DNA from: Cellulophaga algicola DSM 14237
Lineage (GTDB): Bacteria > Bacteroidota > Bacteroidia > Flavobacteriales > Flavobacteriaceae
Assembly: GCF_000186265.1 (NCBI RefSeq)
Contig: NC_014934.1
Location: 124,001 to 188,000 of the forward strand
Direction of reading: 5' to 3'
DNA length: 64,000 bases
Shown: positions 37,192 to 45,591 of the stretch, piece after piece
How positions within the stretch are numbered: the stretch's first letter is position 1
Layout: every line of letters begins with the position of its first letter
The notes under the pieces: model-generated
The model's database searches: none
Seen by the model: only the letters and a program-made list of their open reading frames with translations
What the model was told of the DNA's origin: nothing
Position numbers and translations under genes: made by a program

Positions 37192-37355
37192 ATTATAAAA
37201 CAGATTCTTTGAACCCACACTATCCCATATGAAAAAAGCACTAAGAACAGCAAGTATTCTTTTGATTATGACTACACTTTTTTGGAATTGTAAATCCGAA
37301 AAAGCAATTTCTGAAACTGAATTTGAGCAAGCCGTTTTTTATGAAATATTCCCTG
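37192..37355 (+). repeat. Partial duplicate of a lipoprotein gene start, copy 2
   Basis: This is the counterpart of 33987-34150; here it is the 5' part of the complete gene at 37229. Confidence 0.9.
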
Positions 37356-37966
37356 AAATTATAGATGCTATTTATGTTGATATAAGAAAGGTTCCTCCCC
37401 CTCCACCACCACCTGATTTTCTTGAAAAAAGGGGCTATGACGTAAAAAGCAATCATAGAAAGGCGTACGATCTTTGGGAGAAGTCAGATGAAAACCAGAA
37501 TAGAAATAATGCTTGGGTCAAGAAAAAAGATTCTTTACATTTAGATGCTAGTCCAACTTATTTAATTATTTATGACACTATAGCCCAATTTGAAGAGGGA
37601 GACGTGCAAGAATTAAAAAAACATTTTAAACATCAAAATATAGTTTTACCTTCAAAAGCTATTGCACTTAATCATGGCTATACAATAGATTTAAAGCAAT
37701 TAAAAACTAACCATGAAAATCTAAAATTTAAGTATCAATCAGAATTCCCAAATGGACGTGAGTTTTGGAGAACTCAATATAATTTTCATACTAGTGGATT
37801 GTTAGGGTTTAATCGAATTCTTTTTGATACAACTAAAACTTATGGTGTTTTGAATGGAAGCTTTGGATTAGAATTTTCTAATACGGTTGGATTTAGAATT
37901 TTTATTAAGAAGACTGATAATGGTCTATGGACTATAGATGAAGTGATAGAAACTTGGGCATCCTAA
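37229..37966 (+). CDS. Lipoprotein with polyproline segment, unknown function
   Basis: The 245-residue product has a lipobox (MTTLFWNCKSEK). A seven-proline run (residues about 56-62, KVPPPPPPPDF) is followed by a charged helix and a soluble domain ending FSNTVGFRIFIKKTDNGLWT. It is the full-length version of the truncated copy at 34024. Its stop is 24 nt before the next start, so the pair is probably one transcript. Confidence 0.7.
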   Translation: MKKALRTASILLIMTTLFWNCKSEKAISETEFEQAVFYEIFPEIIDAIYVDIRKVPPPPPPPDFLEKRGYDVKSNHRKAYDLWEKSDENQNRNNAWVKKKDSLHLDASPTYLIIYDTIAQFEEGDVQELKKHFKHQNIVLPSKAIALNHGYTIDLKQLKTNHENLKFKYQSEFPNGREFWRTQYNFHTSGLLGFNRILFDTTKTYGVLNGSFGLEFSNTVGFRIFIKKTDNGLWTIDEVIETWAS

Positions 37967-37990
37967 AACAGAAACAATTAAAAAAATAGA

Positions 37991-38479
37991 ATGGCACTAT
38001 TTGATAGATTTAAAAAGAGCAAAAAAATTGAGAAAGCAGCTACAAGCCAGCATTCAGAACAACTAGATGAGTACAAGCGAGATATGATAACGTCCGCAAA
38101 TTTATGTGTATCCCAAAACTCTAACAGGTTTGCCGGACTAGATTATTCCGTAAAAAGTCTGGAACAAGTAGACAACCTTTTAGAAGAAGCCATTGATTTT
38201 TATGACGAAATGGATGAAAAACAAAAGCAAAGTTTGATTAATTCTGTTGGCGCTTATGTTTTTGAAGTTGCTCGTAAGAATTTTGGTGGTCGATATTTTT
38301 GGTATGACCATTTAAATCAGCCTATCCTTGTTACAGGTCAACCGGAGTTTGAGGTTTCAATTCTAGCCTTTGAAAAAGTAAAAGGAAGACTTGAAAACGG
38401 AAAAGAAGATAATATTCCTTTCTATTTTGCTGGATATGTAGAAAGAGTACACCTTAAAAAATCTGGAATGATTGTGTAA
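37991..38479 (+). CDS. Cytoplasmic protein of unknown function
   Basis: The 162-residue product has a basic N-terminus (ALFDRFKKSKKIEKA), a helical middle (EQVDNLLEEAIDFYDEMDEK) and a conserved-looking core, GAYVFEVARKNFGGRYFWYD followed by PILVTGQPEFEVSILAFEKV. That core recalls small proteins found as immunity factors, but no family could be assigned. It follows the polyproline lipoprotein gene. Confidence 0.65.
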   Translation: MALFDRFKKSKKIEKAATSQHSEQLDEYKRDMITSANLCVSQNSNRFAGLDYSVKSLEQVDNLLEEAIDFYDEMDEKQKQSLINSVGAYVFEVARKNFGGRYFWYDHLNQPILVTGQPEFEVSILAFEKVKGRLENGKEDNIPFYFAGYVERVHLKKSGMIV

Positions 38480-38671
38480 ACTACAGCTTATAAAGGGTAT
38501 TGTAAGCTACAATATTAGCCCCTTTAACATCACGGGTAAACTAAGGAAAACCATAACATTTCTTGCGCTCTAATTACTCTTAATTAAACGAATACGGTAT
38601 AGACTTCAACCGAAACAAAACTCTTAGTTTTGCTATAAAATAGACTCTAATTGCAACAAAATTGTAATTCT

Positions 38672-39220
38672 ATGGCCCAAAACATTCAAATTAAAGTAGC
38701 AAACTCGATGGACTTAGACGGAATTCTAAAGCTCCAATCTCAAAATCAAATCTCTCAAGGGGGAACCTTGTCTGCCGAATTGAGTCGCAATCAAATTAAA
38801 GAAATGATGACAGATATGCCTCAGATTGTAGCGTATGTAAATGACATAATGGTAGGTTTTCTTCTCACAACAGCACAGGCTGTTCATAAAAAAAGGCAGG
38901 TTCCCATTGTAGAAGCCATGTTTACCTCGTACGCCGGTCTAAAAGCGGACTCCTACATTTATGGTCCCGTTTGCGTTAGCGAGGCACATCGTGGAAAAGG
39001 ATTAGCGCAACTCATGTTTAACGAGCTTTTATATCAAGTGCCAAATCGGGAAGGAATTCTATTTATTAAGAGTGATAATGTATCTTCATTGCGGGCTCAT
39101 GAAAAAATGGGCATTAAAAAAGTGAGCAGTTTCAACTTTAATACTGCGGAATTTAATGTATTTTCCTATTTATTTTCTTCTAATGAAGAAAAAAAACACG
39201 GCAACAAACACAAGTTATGA
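38672..39220 (+). CDS. GNAT-family N-acetyltransferase
   Basis: The ATG at 38672 (MAQNIQIKVANSMDLDGIL) is preferred over an in-frame ATG at 38651. The 182-residue product has the GNAT core: beta-strand VAYVNDIMVGFLLTTAQAV near 60, then IYGPVCVSEAHRGKGLAQLM near 100 with the acetyl-CoA pyrophosphate loop R-G-K-G-L-A, and a final LRAHEKMGIKKVS. The acceptor is unknown. Confidence 0.85.
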   Translation: MAQNIQIKVANSMDLDGILKLQSQNQISQGGTLSAELSRNQIKEMMTDMPQIVAYVNDIMVGFLLTTAQAVHKKRQVPIVEAMFTSYAGLKADSYIYGPVCVSEAHRGKGLAQLMFNELLYQVPNREGILFIKSDNVSSLRAHEKMGIKKVSSFNFNTAEFNVFSYLFSSNEEKKHGNKHKL

Positions 39221-39284
39221 GCTAGTAAGTAATACTGTAATCCTAATAACAACTAAACCAAATCTCTAAACTCGAGTGTAACAT

Positions 39285-40490
39285 ATGTACAAAGTACTCT
39301 TAATAGCCATCGCAATTCTATTTTTAAGTTGGAAGCATGAAAATCCCCAAGAGTTTTCAACTAAACAGACAACAACGATACCACAAAATTCAAAAAAGTT
39401 CAAATTTGTAATTGCGGAATCAGGCTTGAATTATAGAAGTGAACCTAATGGAACTATTCTAGGGAAATTTGCTTGGAGAGAAAAAGTTGAATACCTCTAT
39501 GAAACAGGTGTCAGGCAAAAAATAACCGATAACTATGTAGAGGTCGAAGGAACTTGGGTTGCCGTAAAACAAAAGAACGATACCGTTTTTGTATTTGATT
39601 ATTTCCTATCCGATACAGCACCTTATTATTCTAAAACAAAGCTGTACTATGCAGAGGCGTATTATAGCTCAATTCTTCAACCTTCCAAGGAAAAAGATAT
39701 TAGACAAGCCTTTGTAAACGTCTCCGAAAGCTTCTATATGCCTAAAAACTTTATAGAGCGTAAAGATTTACGAAAAGATACGATCCATTTTAAGGATAAA
39801 CAGCGTAGGGAGTTTCTTAAAAGAATGAATTACTCTGATAAGGATAGCATTTTTATTTATGATTTGAAGTCGGGAATCGTTAAAAAACATTTGGTGGGGA
39901 ACACACCTATTATGGCTTGCATTAGTATCTACTCACAAGTAAACGAAGCATATAAAACGGAAGATTATGACCAATGGGATTATCAGATAGGTTTTAATTT
40001 AGGCAAAACAGCGTATGGAGGCTTTGCTATGATCGGAAAAGAAAATCCTTTTATAGCAAAAGGATTACAACCAATTATTTTTGAAAAAATGAATTCAGCA
40101 AATATAGCGCTTAACGCCAAAGCCGGATTGATACCAGAAAACTGGAACACTGATACTATCTCTGCATATGTCTTCAATTATGAAAATACACGCTTCTTTA
40201 TGAGAAGCACAAGAAGTTATACATGGAATGATCTAAGCATCAAAAATACAGCAACAAAAGAATCTTTTGAAGTTGATATCTCAGAAGGAGAATCGAGCAG
40301 TAAAGCGCCACTGCAAATAAAAGGAGAAAAGTATGATTTTGAGGAAAACCTGCAATATGTGGGAAGGCTATTTAAAAACAAACCACCAGTTGTATTTGGC
40401 TTTACCTTTAAATCTTTTGGGTGCCCCTCAATTAATTTTATAGCTACTAAAGAATTACCCATCTATATTTTGTGTGACAATAGACATTAA
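39285..40490 (+). CDS. SH3-domain-containing exported protein
   Basis: The 401-residue product has a short hydrophobic N-terminus (VLLIAIAILFLSWKHE). A bacterial SH3-type domain spans about 40-105: FVIAESGLNYRSEPNGTILG, then KVEYLYETG and GTWVAVKQK, the SH3b pattern used to bind cell wall or peptides. The rest (about 110-400) has no recognised family; it is beta-rich and ends PIYILCDNRH. Confidence 0.7.
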   Translation: MYKVLLIAIAILFLSWKHENPQEFSTKQTTTIPQNSKKFKFVIAESGLNYRSEPNGTILGKFAWREKVEYLYETGVRQKITDNYVEVEGTWVAVKQKNDTVFVFDYFLSDTAPYYSKTKLYYAEAYYSSILQPSKEKDIRQAFVNVSESFYMPKNFIERKDLRKDTIHFKDKQRREFLKRMNYSDKDSIFIYDLKSGIVKKHLVGNTPIMACISIYSQVNEAYKTEDYDQWDYQIGFNLGKTAYGGFAMIGKENPFIAKGLQPIIFEKMNSANIALNAKAGLIPENWNTDTISAYVFNYENTRFFMRSTRSYTWNDLSIKNTATKESFEVDISEGESSSKAPLQIKGEKYDFEENLQYVGRLFKNKPPVVFGFTFKSFGCPSINFIATKELPIYILCDNRH

Positions 40491-40573
40491 GATGTAGGTA
40501 ACTAACAGAAAGCTAGTAATTATTTACTGCCTTAGGTTTCTTATATTTAGCATTATCAACTATTAAAAAACCT

Positions 40574-41383
40574 ATGAAAACAATTTATATCCTCTTTTAT
40601 CTAATTCCAATTCTTACGTTCTGCCAAATACCTGATATTACAGGAATAGCAATAGATACTTCAAATTATTCCTCGGTAAGGTCAAAAATTAAGATGGAGT
40701 CCTTAGCTATAAAAAATGACTCAACCAATGTTAAATACTATTATAACAGGGCGAGGTTGTATACTGAAATTCACGATTATAAATCAGCTCTTAAAGATTT
40801 TAACAAAAGTGCAAAGCTATACCCTAATGAATACGCGATTTATTATTACCGCGGCGCTGCTTATGATCGTTTAGGAGAATTTGATAAAGCTATTTTAGAT
40901 TTTAATAAAGTTCTAGAACTAAAACCTGAACTTGAATGGGGTTATGTTGACAGGGGAATGATGTATTTTAAAATTAAAGAGTATGCAAAAGCAGAGATTG
41001 ATTTTAAAAAAGCTTTAGAGTTAAAACCTAATTGGACGCTACCCTTAACGAATTTAGGAAAAGTCTATGGTGAACAAAATAAATTGGATAAAGCTATTGA
41101 ATATTATAAAGCCGCAATTAACAGCGATTCTAAAAATTATCTAGCCTATCAAAACCTTGGTTATACTTATTTTTCACAAAAAGAATATGATTTGGCTATT
41201 GAAAGTTATTCAAAAGCAATAAACTTATTCCCGAAATATTATAATGCGATAAGAAGTCGTGCAGATGCAAAAAAAGAAAAAGGAGATGTAGATGGATTTT
41301 GTAACGATGTAAAACTAGCTGCTGAACTTGGTGATTTAAAGGCTATAAACTATTTAAAAATCAATAATGATTGTAAATTATAA
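40574..41383 (+). CDS. TPR-repeat protein, exported
   Basis: The 269-residue product has a signal peptide (IYILFYLIPILTFCQ). At least five tetratricopeptide repeats span about 50-235, e.g. YYNRARLYTEIHDYKSALKD, YYYRGAAYDRLGEFDKAILD, YVDRGMMYFKIKEYAKAEID and YQNLGYTYFSQKEYDLAIES. TPRs are protein-binding scaffolds; no partner is evident. A TATATTTAG box lies about 30 nt upstream. Confidence 0.88.
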   Translation: MKTIYILFYLIPILTFCQIPDITGIAIDTSNYSSVRSKIKMESLAIKNDSTNVKYYYNRARLYTEIHDYKSALKDFNKSAKLYPNEYAIYYYRGAAYDRLGEFDKAILDFNKVLELKPELEWGYVDRGMMYFKIKEYAKAEIDFKKALELKPNWTLPLTNLGKVYGEQNKLDKAIEYYKAAINSDSKNYLAYQNLGYTYFSQKEYDLAIESYSKAINLFPKYYNAIRSRADAKKEKGDVDGFCNDVKLAAELGDLKAINYLKINNDCKL

Positions 41384-41463
41384 TGGTGCACAACCCTATA
41401 ACAGATACACCAATTAGTGGTTAACCCTCAGGTCATTGTTGCTATACAAAACCGAGAAATAGT

Positions 41464-41985
41464 ATGAAATTAAGAACAGAAATTGAACCCGACATACATA
41501 AAGCTGAAACAATATTTCCAAGTGTTTTAAAAAGTATAACCGATTACACGGTATTTGTAGCTAAAAATGGAGACGAAGGAAATATAGAATACCAAAAAGT
41601 GGTTACCTATCTATCAGAATTAACTGGTAAAAATATTGAGGAACACGATTATATGATTTGGGAATATTGGGAAGGTGATGGAGAACACAGAGAATCCTTT
41701 AAAATAGCTTTATCAGAACCTAATGTAGTTTCTGATATCACCCTACCCGAATTAACTGAAATTATAAAGCGTATAGTACTAATTGAAATTCCTGAATATT
41801 TGAAATTAGATTTTATTACAAGAAATGGATTTGAATGGGAACTGTGTGCTTATTATCATCAGTTTCTAAAATTAAATTTTAAAAAATACAGCTACGGGAT
41901 ATTTAACCGACAAAAAAATAAAGATGGAGAATGGTATGAACCAACTATAGAGGAAATCGTAGCTGCACTATGGAATAAAAAATAA
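41464..41985 (+). CDS. Cytoplasmic protein of unknown function
   Basis: The 173-residue acidic product has no signal or membrane segment. It shows EHDYMIWEYWEGDGEHRES near 60 and a C-terminal half with EWELCAYYHQFLKLNFKKYS and YGIFNRQKNKDGEWYEPTIE. No family was recognised; the size and accessory location would fit an immunity-type protein, but nothing proves it. Confidence 0.6.
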   Translation: MKLRTEIEPDIHKAETIFPSVLKSITDYTVFVAKNGDEGNIEYQKVVTYLSELTGKNIEEHDYMIWEYWEGDGEHRESFKIALSEPNVVSDITLPELTEIIKRIVLIEIPEYLKLDFITRNGFEWELCAYYHQFLKLNFKKYSYGIFNRQKNKDGEWYEPTIEEIVAALWNKK

Positions 41986-42175
41986 CTAGGTATAACAAAA
42001 ACCTGAGTTAAAAACAAAACAGGTATTACCTTAATTCCAAGTATCAAAATTTCAGCTGTGACGTACATTTTTTAAACACAACATCTAAGTCAAGTAAGTT
42101 ACAGAAACAATAATACCTATGTACGATCTTAGGTTTCTGAAAATAAACATTGCGAGCAAGTAAAAAATAACCACA

Positions 42176-42832
42176 ATGAGAAAATTAATCTTTTTAGTCC
42201 TAATTGGCATCTTTTCAGCAACAGGTTATAGTCAAACCAAAAGGGCAAATGAAAAAATAATAGAAAGCGCTAAAAGTGATTCTCAAAATAATAGTTATAA
42301 AGACATAAAATCTCTTTTTCGTTGGAGTCCTTTATCCATTTTTGATGAAACTACCGAAGGTTTAGAATCTTCCGAAAAAGAAGAATTACTTAAAAAGGGG
42401 GAATCGGCGTATTGGAAACTTATGGAAGCAACTAATACAAAGCTAGTCATAAACCACATTCATAATGGGGACCGGGTTACCCTACGTTTTTTTAAGCATA
42501 AAGATAGTTTAGATGGTGTATTATTTGCCGAGGTAGAAAATGGGGCGAATACCAGTTTAAGTTCATGGAACTATGACGAAGAGAGTGAAACCTTGCAAAA
42601 AAGTAACTTACTTCATAAGTACACTGCAAATGATTTTGTAAGCAAAGAAGACAAGTTACCGGATTCATATCATGCTGTAGTGCATTATAGTTTTATTGAT
42701 GAACTAACAATACAGGTATCGCTTTATACTTGGATGGAGAAAGAGTTTGAAAACCGTAAAATTAGTAATGAACTATTTTTAAAGTGGAATGGAGAAAATT
42801 TCGTAGAGAAAATTGAAAGAATAGAGCAGTAA
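42176..42832 (+). CDS. Exported protein of unknown function
   Basis: The 218-residue product has a signal peptide (LIFLVLIGIFSATGYSQ). The mature protein has a helix (SEKEELLKKGESAYWKLMEA) and a beta-rich C-terminal part (HAVVHYSFIDELTIQVSLYT). No family was recognised. Confidence 0.65.
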   Translation: MRKLIFLVLIGIFSATGYSQTKRANEKIIESAKSDSQNNSYKDIKSLFRWSPLSIFDETTEGLESSEKEELLKKGESAYWKLMEATNTKLVINHIHNGDRVTLRFFKHKDSLDGVLFAEVENGANTSLSSWNYDEESETLQKSNLLHKYTANDFVSKEDKLPDSYHAVVHYSFIDELTIQVSLYTWMEKEFENRKISNELFLKWNGENFVEKIERIEQ

Positions 42833-42973
42833 AATAATCACATCCATAGCCATCTTGTAAGGCGGTATCTTTTTCTAAATCAGTACCTAGCTGGACAATT
42901 TGGTTCTATTATAAACCAAAAAGATAGCGCTTAGCTCCTGCCCTATCTTTCCTATATTTAAACTTGTGTAGTA

Positions 42974-43564
42974 ATGATGAACAATTTTACATTTGAAGCA
43001 ATAGCCTTTGGAGTCGTACTGCTTGCCTATTTTGTACTACATTTTTTAGCTGAATTTATCATCAAAATAGAATTACAAAAGAAAAAGACAAAAAGAATTT
43101 CTGATTGTAAAACGTATAAAACCATAACACGTCGAGGAGAAAATTTTGAATATGAATTCCCTTTAAATCCCAACTTAGATGAGTTTTGGTTAAGACTATC
43201 TGCTAAAGTAATTGACTAAGGCACTTATCTAAGCCTATTTTACCTGATTAATAGAATTTTATTCGAAAAAAGTCCGTCTCCATTCTTGCTAGCATTTTTA
43301 GCCCTATTCCTTATAAACCCTATATTAGAATCATTGACAGGTAGAACTTTTGGAAAATATATATTTGGAATGAGAGTGATGGATGATTATGGCGAAAACC
43401 CATCCTTATTAACTTCATTTATTAAGAATATACTACAACTTTTCAGTATTGTTTTTTATCTATTATCAAGTGCAACAATAGTGGAAGATGAAACGTTTTT
43501 TCATAATAAAAAAAAAATTTACCTACACGATTTGGAACAAAGACCAAGAAAAAATAGTAACTGA
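42974..43564 (+). pseudogene. RDD-family membrane protein with one in-frame TAA
   Basis: The first 81 codons give one membrane helix and the opening of an RDD domain (FWLRLSAKVID) before TAA at 43217-43219. The frame continues open: GTYLSLFYLINRILFEKS, AFLALFLINPILESLTGRTF and GKYIFGMRVMDDYGENPSLL, the conserved RDD core, to 43564. One base change would give a 196-residue protein. CCTATATTTAAACTTGTG just upstream (42951-42968) is the promoter-like motif also seen at 32911 and 36525. Confidence 0.8.
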
Positions 43565-43579
43565 ATTAAAAAGATAAAC

Positions 43580-43824
43580 ATGAATTACACGATTAAAGCG
43601 GGATTAATCATTTCAACCCTATTCATATTCTTATCTATAATTACAATACAATGTGTTTGGTACAGAAACTAATGTTGCTGTTTTTGTAACTTCTGCCTTT
43701 AGCCTTAACCTCTCCCTACTTTTTATGGGATATTAAACTAAAAAAAAGACAGATCAATAGATATTTTATAAACGCTCTTTTATACAATCCTAACGCACAA
43801 TACTTTAGCTTTTTCCTTGCCTAA
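43580..43824 (+). pseudogene. Degraded small membrane protein
   Basis: The ATG at 43580 encodes a 30-residue hydrophobic peptide (KAGLIISTLFIFLSIITIQC). In a second frame from 43672, MLLFL, a TAA and then LLPLALTSPYFLWDIKLKKR and QINRYFINALLYNPNAQYFS run to 43824. The two pieces look like one two-helix protein with a frameshift and a nonsense codon. Confidence is limited by the short length. Confidence 0.4.
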
Positions 43825-43941
43825 AAGACTCCTAAATGTAGCCGTTATACTATTCTTTTAAAAATTATATTTATTGACTTACATCAAATAATTTCTGGAA
43901 AGACCATAGTAATTTTGCCCCTGGAATTATAAAAAATAATA

Positions 43942-44604
43942 ATGGAACTTACAGCGGTAAAAACATCAAAAATGCTTGGCAGTGAATGTCAAGAAAAGGT
44001 AGAACAAGCTTTAACACATCTAAAAAACGGAAATGGACTTATTTTAACTGATGATAAAAACAGAGAAAATGAAGGTGATTTAATCTTCTCTGCTCATCAT
44101 ATGACCATTACAGATATGGCACTTATGATTAGAAGGTGTAGTGGTATCGTGTGTCTTTGTCTCACCAATGAAAAAGCAGACAGCCTTGAGCTCCCGTATA
44201 TGGTAAAGACCAACACCAGTAGTTTTCAAACGCCGTTTACTATTTCTATAGAAGCAAAAGAAAGAGTTACTACCGGTGTCTCTGCTAAGGATAGGTTAAA
44301 AACTATTCAAGTTGCTAGCGTTAGTAATGCAAAAAGCACCGATTTAGCAAAACCAGGTCATATTTTTCCTCTTAGAGCTAAAAGGAACGGTGTTCTTGAA
44401 AGAGAAGGCCATACGGAAGGCAGTGTAGATTTAATGAAACTAGCAGGCTTACAACCTGAGGCTGTCCTGTGTGAGTTAATGAATGATGATGGTACAATGG
44501 CCAACACGGACACTATTACAAAATTTGCATATGAGCATAATTTAAAAGTCCTGTCCATTCAGGATATTATTCATTATCGTAAATTTGTAAGAGATTATAA
44601 ATAA
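43942..44604 (+). CDS. ribB: 3,4-dihydroxy-2-butanone-4-phosphate synthase
   Basis: RibB converts ribulose 5-phosphate to 3,4-dihydroxy-2-butanone 4-phosphate plus formate, the four-carbon precursor of riboflavin. The 220-residue single-domain protein has the metal/active-site signature [10 protein letters not shown] (37-46) and [12 protein letters not shown] (139-150) followed by [12 protein letters not shown] (153-164). The usual A after GHTE is G here. The GTP cyclohydrolase II domain of fused RibBA is absent. The gene abuts the Crp/Fnr regulator gene with no spacer. No FMN riboswitch was seen upstream. Confidence 0.93.
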   Translation: MELTAVKTSKMLGSECQEKVEQALTHLKNGNGLILTDDKNRENEGDLIFSAHHMTITDMALMIRRCSGIVCLCLTNEKADSLELPYMVKTNTSSFQTPFTISIEAKERVTTGVSAKDRLKTIQVASVSNAKSTDLAKPGHIFPLRAKRNGVLEREGHTEGSVDLMKLAGLQPEAVLCELMNDDGTMANTDTITKFAYEHNLKVLSIQDIIHYRKFVRDYK

Positions 44605-45180
44605 ATGGCTAAATACACTGAACTCACTAATTTTATAAAAAAAAATATTGAGATTGAAGAGGAAGAATTAGAAATTGTCTTGTCTTATTTTAAAACAATA
44701 AAAAAAAGCAAAAATGAAATATTACTTTCGAATGGCATAAATAGTCAGGTAAGTTATTTCGTAAAAAAAGGATGCTTAAGACTTTATTATATAGATGATG
44801 AAGGGAAAGATATTACCCGCTATATTGCTTTTGAAAATCAGTTTGCCACAGAACTAGTTAGTTTTATCACCAATGAACCTGCACAAGAAACTATTCAGGT
44901 TATAGAAAACAGTGAGTTACTGTACATTACTCATGATGATTTTAAACATTTGATGCATAGTATTCCCAAATGGAAAGAATTTTATACGATCTATTTGGAA
45001 AAAGCCTATGTAAATAATTCAAAGAGGCTCATCTCCTTTACGACGCTAGATGCTTCAGAAAGGTATAAACAGTTATTTAAAATAAACCCTAATATTGTAA
45101 GGCGCTTACCCAACAAAATAGTAGCGTCTTACATTAATATATCCCAAGAAACCTTGAGTAGAATAAAATCTAAGATTTGA
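44605..45180 (+). CDS. Crp/Fnr-family transcriptional regulator
   Basis: The 191-residue product has a cyclic-nucleotide-binding-type beta-barrel (about 10-125; KNEILLSNGINSQVSYFVKK, GCLRLYYIDDEGKDITRYIA) and a C-terminal winged helix (LPNKIVASYINISQETLSRI). No Fnr-type cysteines are present. Its ATG follows the ribB stop directly, so both are translated from one transcript. It may tie riboflavin supply to redox or stress state; this is inferred from the coupling only. Confidence 0.88.
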   Translation: MAKYTELTNFIKKNIEIEEEELEIVLSYFKTIKKSKNEILLSNGINSQVSYFVKKGCLRLYYIDDEGKDITRYIAFENQFATELVSFITNEPAQETIQVIENSELLYITHDDFKHLMHSIPKWKEFYTIYLEKAYVNNSKRLISFTTLDASERYKQLFKINPNIVRRLPNKIVASYINISQETLSRIKSKI

Positions 45181-45591
45181 TTTTTTAATACTGAAACATG
45201 CCCCTCTACTTTCTAAAAAAATGAATTAGAATAAGCCCAACTTTCTTTATTTTACAACATTATTTTTTTAAAGTTTTTAACTTTTTTATCTCTTCTGCGG
45301 TTTTCCGCAAGGCTTTAAATAACATTATGTTCTATATTAGCAACGTAATAATTCCCCCACAAAATTTATTTTCGTATTCAGCAATCCTTATTTATATCTA
45401 AGGTTCATCACACATGGGCTATAATGAGAAAATTAAGTACCTGCATCCTTCGGTAACTAGTTGGTTGTAAACTAAGAATTTTCTTGATGCAATGCTTAAG
45501 GTTTATTCGTTACGAAATAATATTTATAAAAGATATAATGAACATATGTTCATTATAATATAATTATTAGGCACAATAAAAATGAAAAACT
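45181..45591. other. Intergenic region before the NACHT pseudogene
   Basis: This AT-rich stretch shows no open frame of interest. It contains copy C of the palindrome at 45534-45557, 35 nt before the NACHT start codon. Confidence 0.45.
45534..45557. repeat. 24-bp perfect palindrome, copy C
   Basis: It is identical to copy B at 27007-27030. The preceding bases TATAAAAGA are shared with copy A at 26965, so the repeat unit is longer than the palindrome on the left side. Confidence 0.9.

Noticed and set aside
43825-43941. Possible FMN riboswitch before ribB
   Set aside because: The spacer is only 117 nt, AT-rich, and lacks the conserved RFN-element segments.
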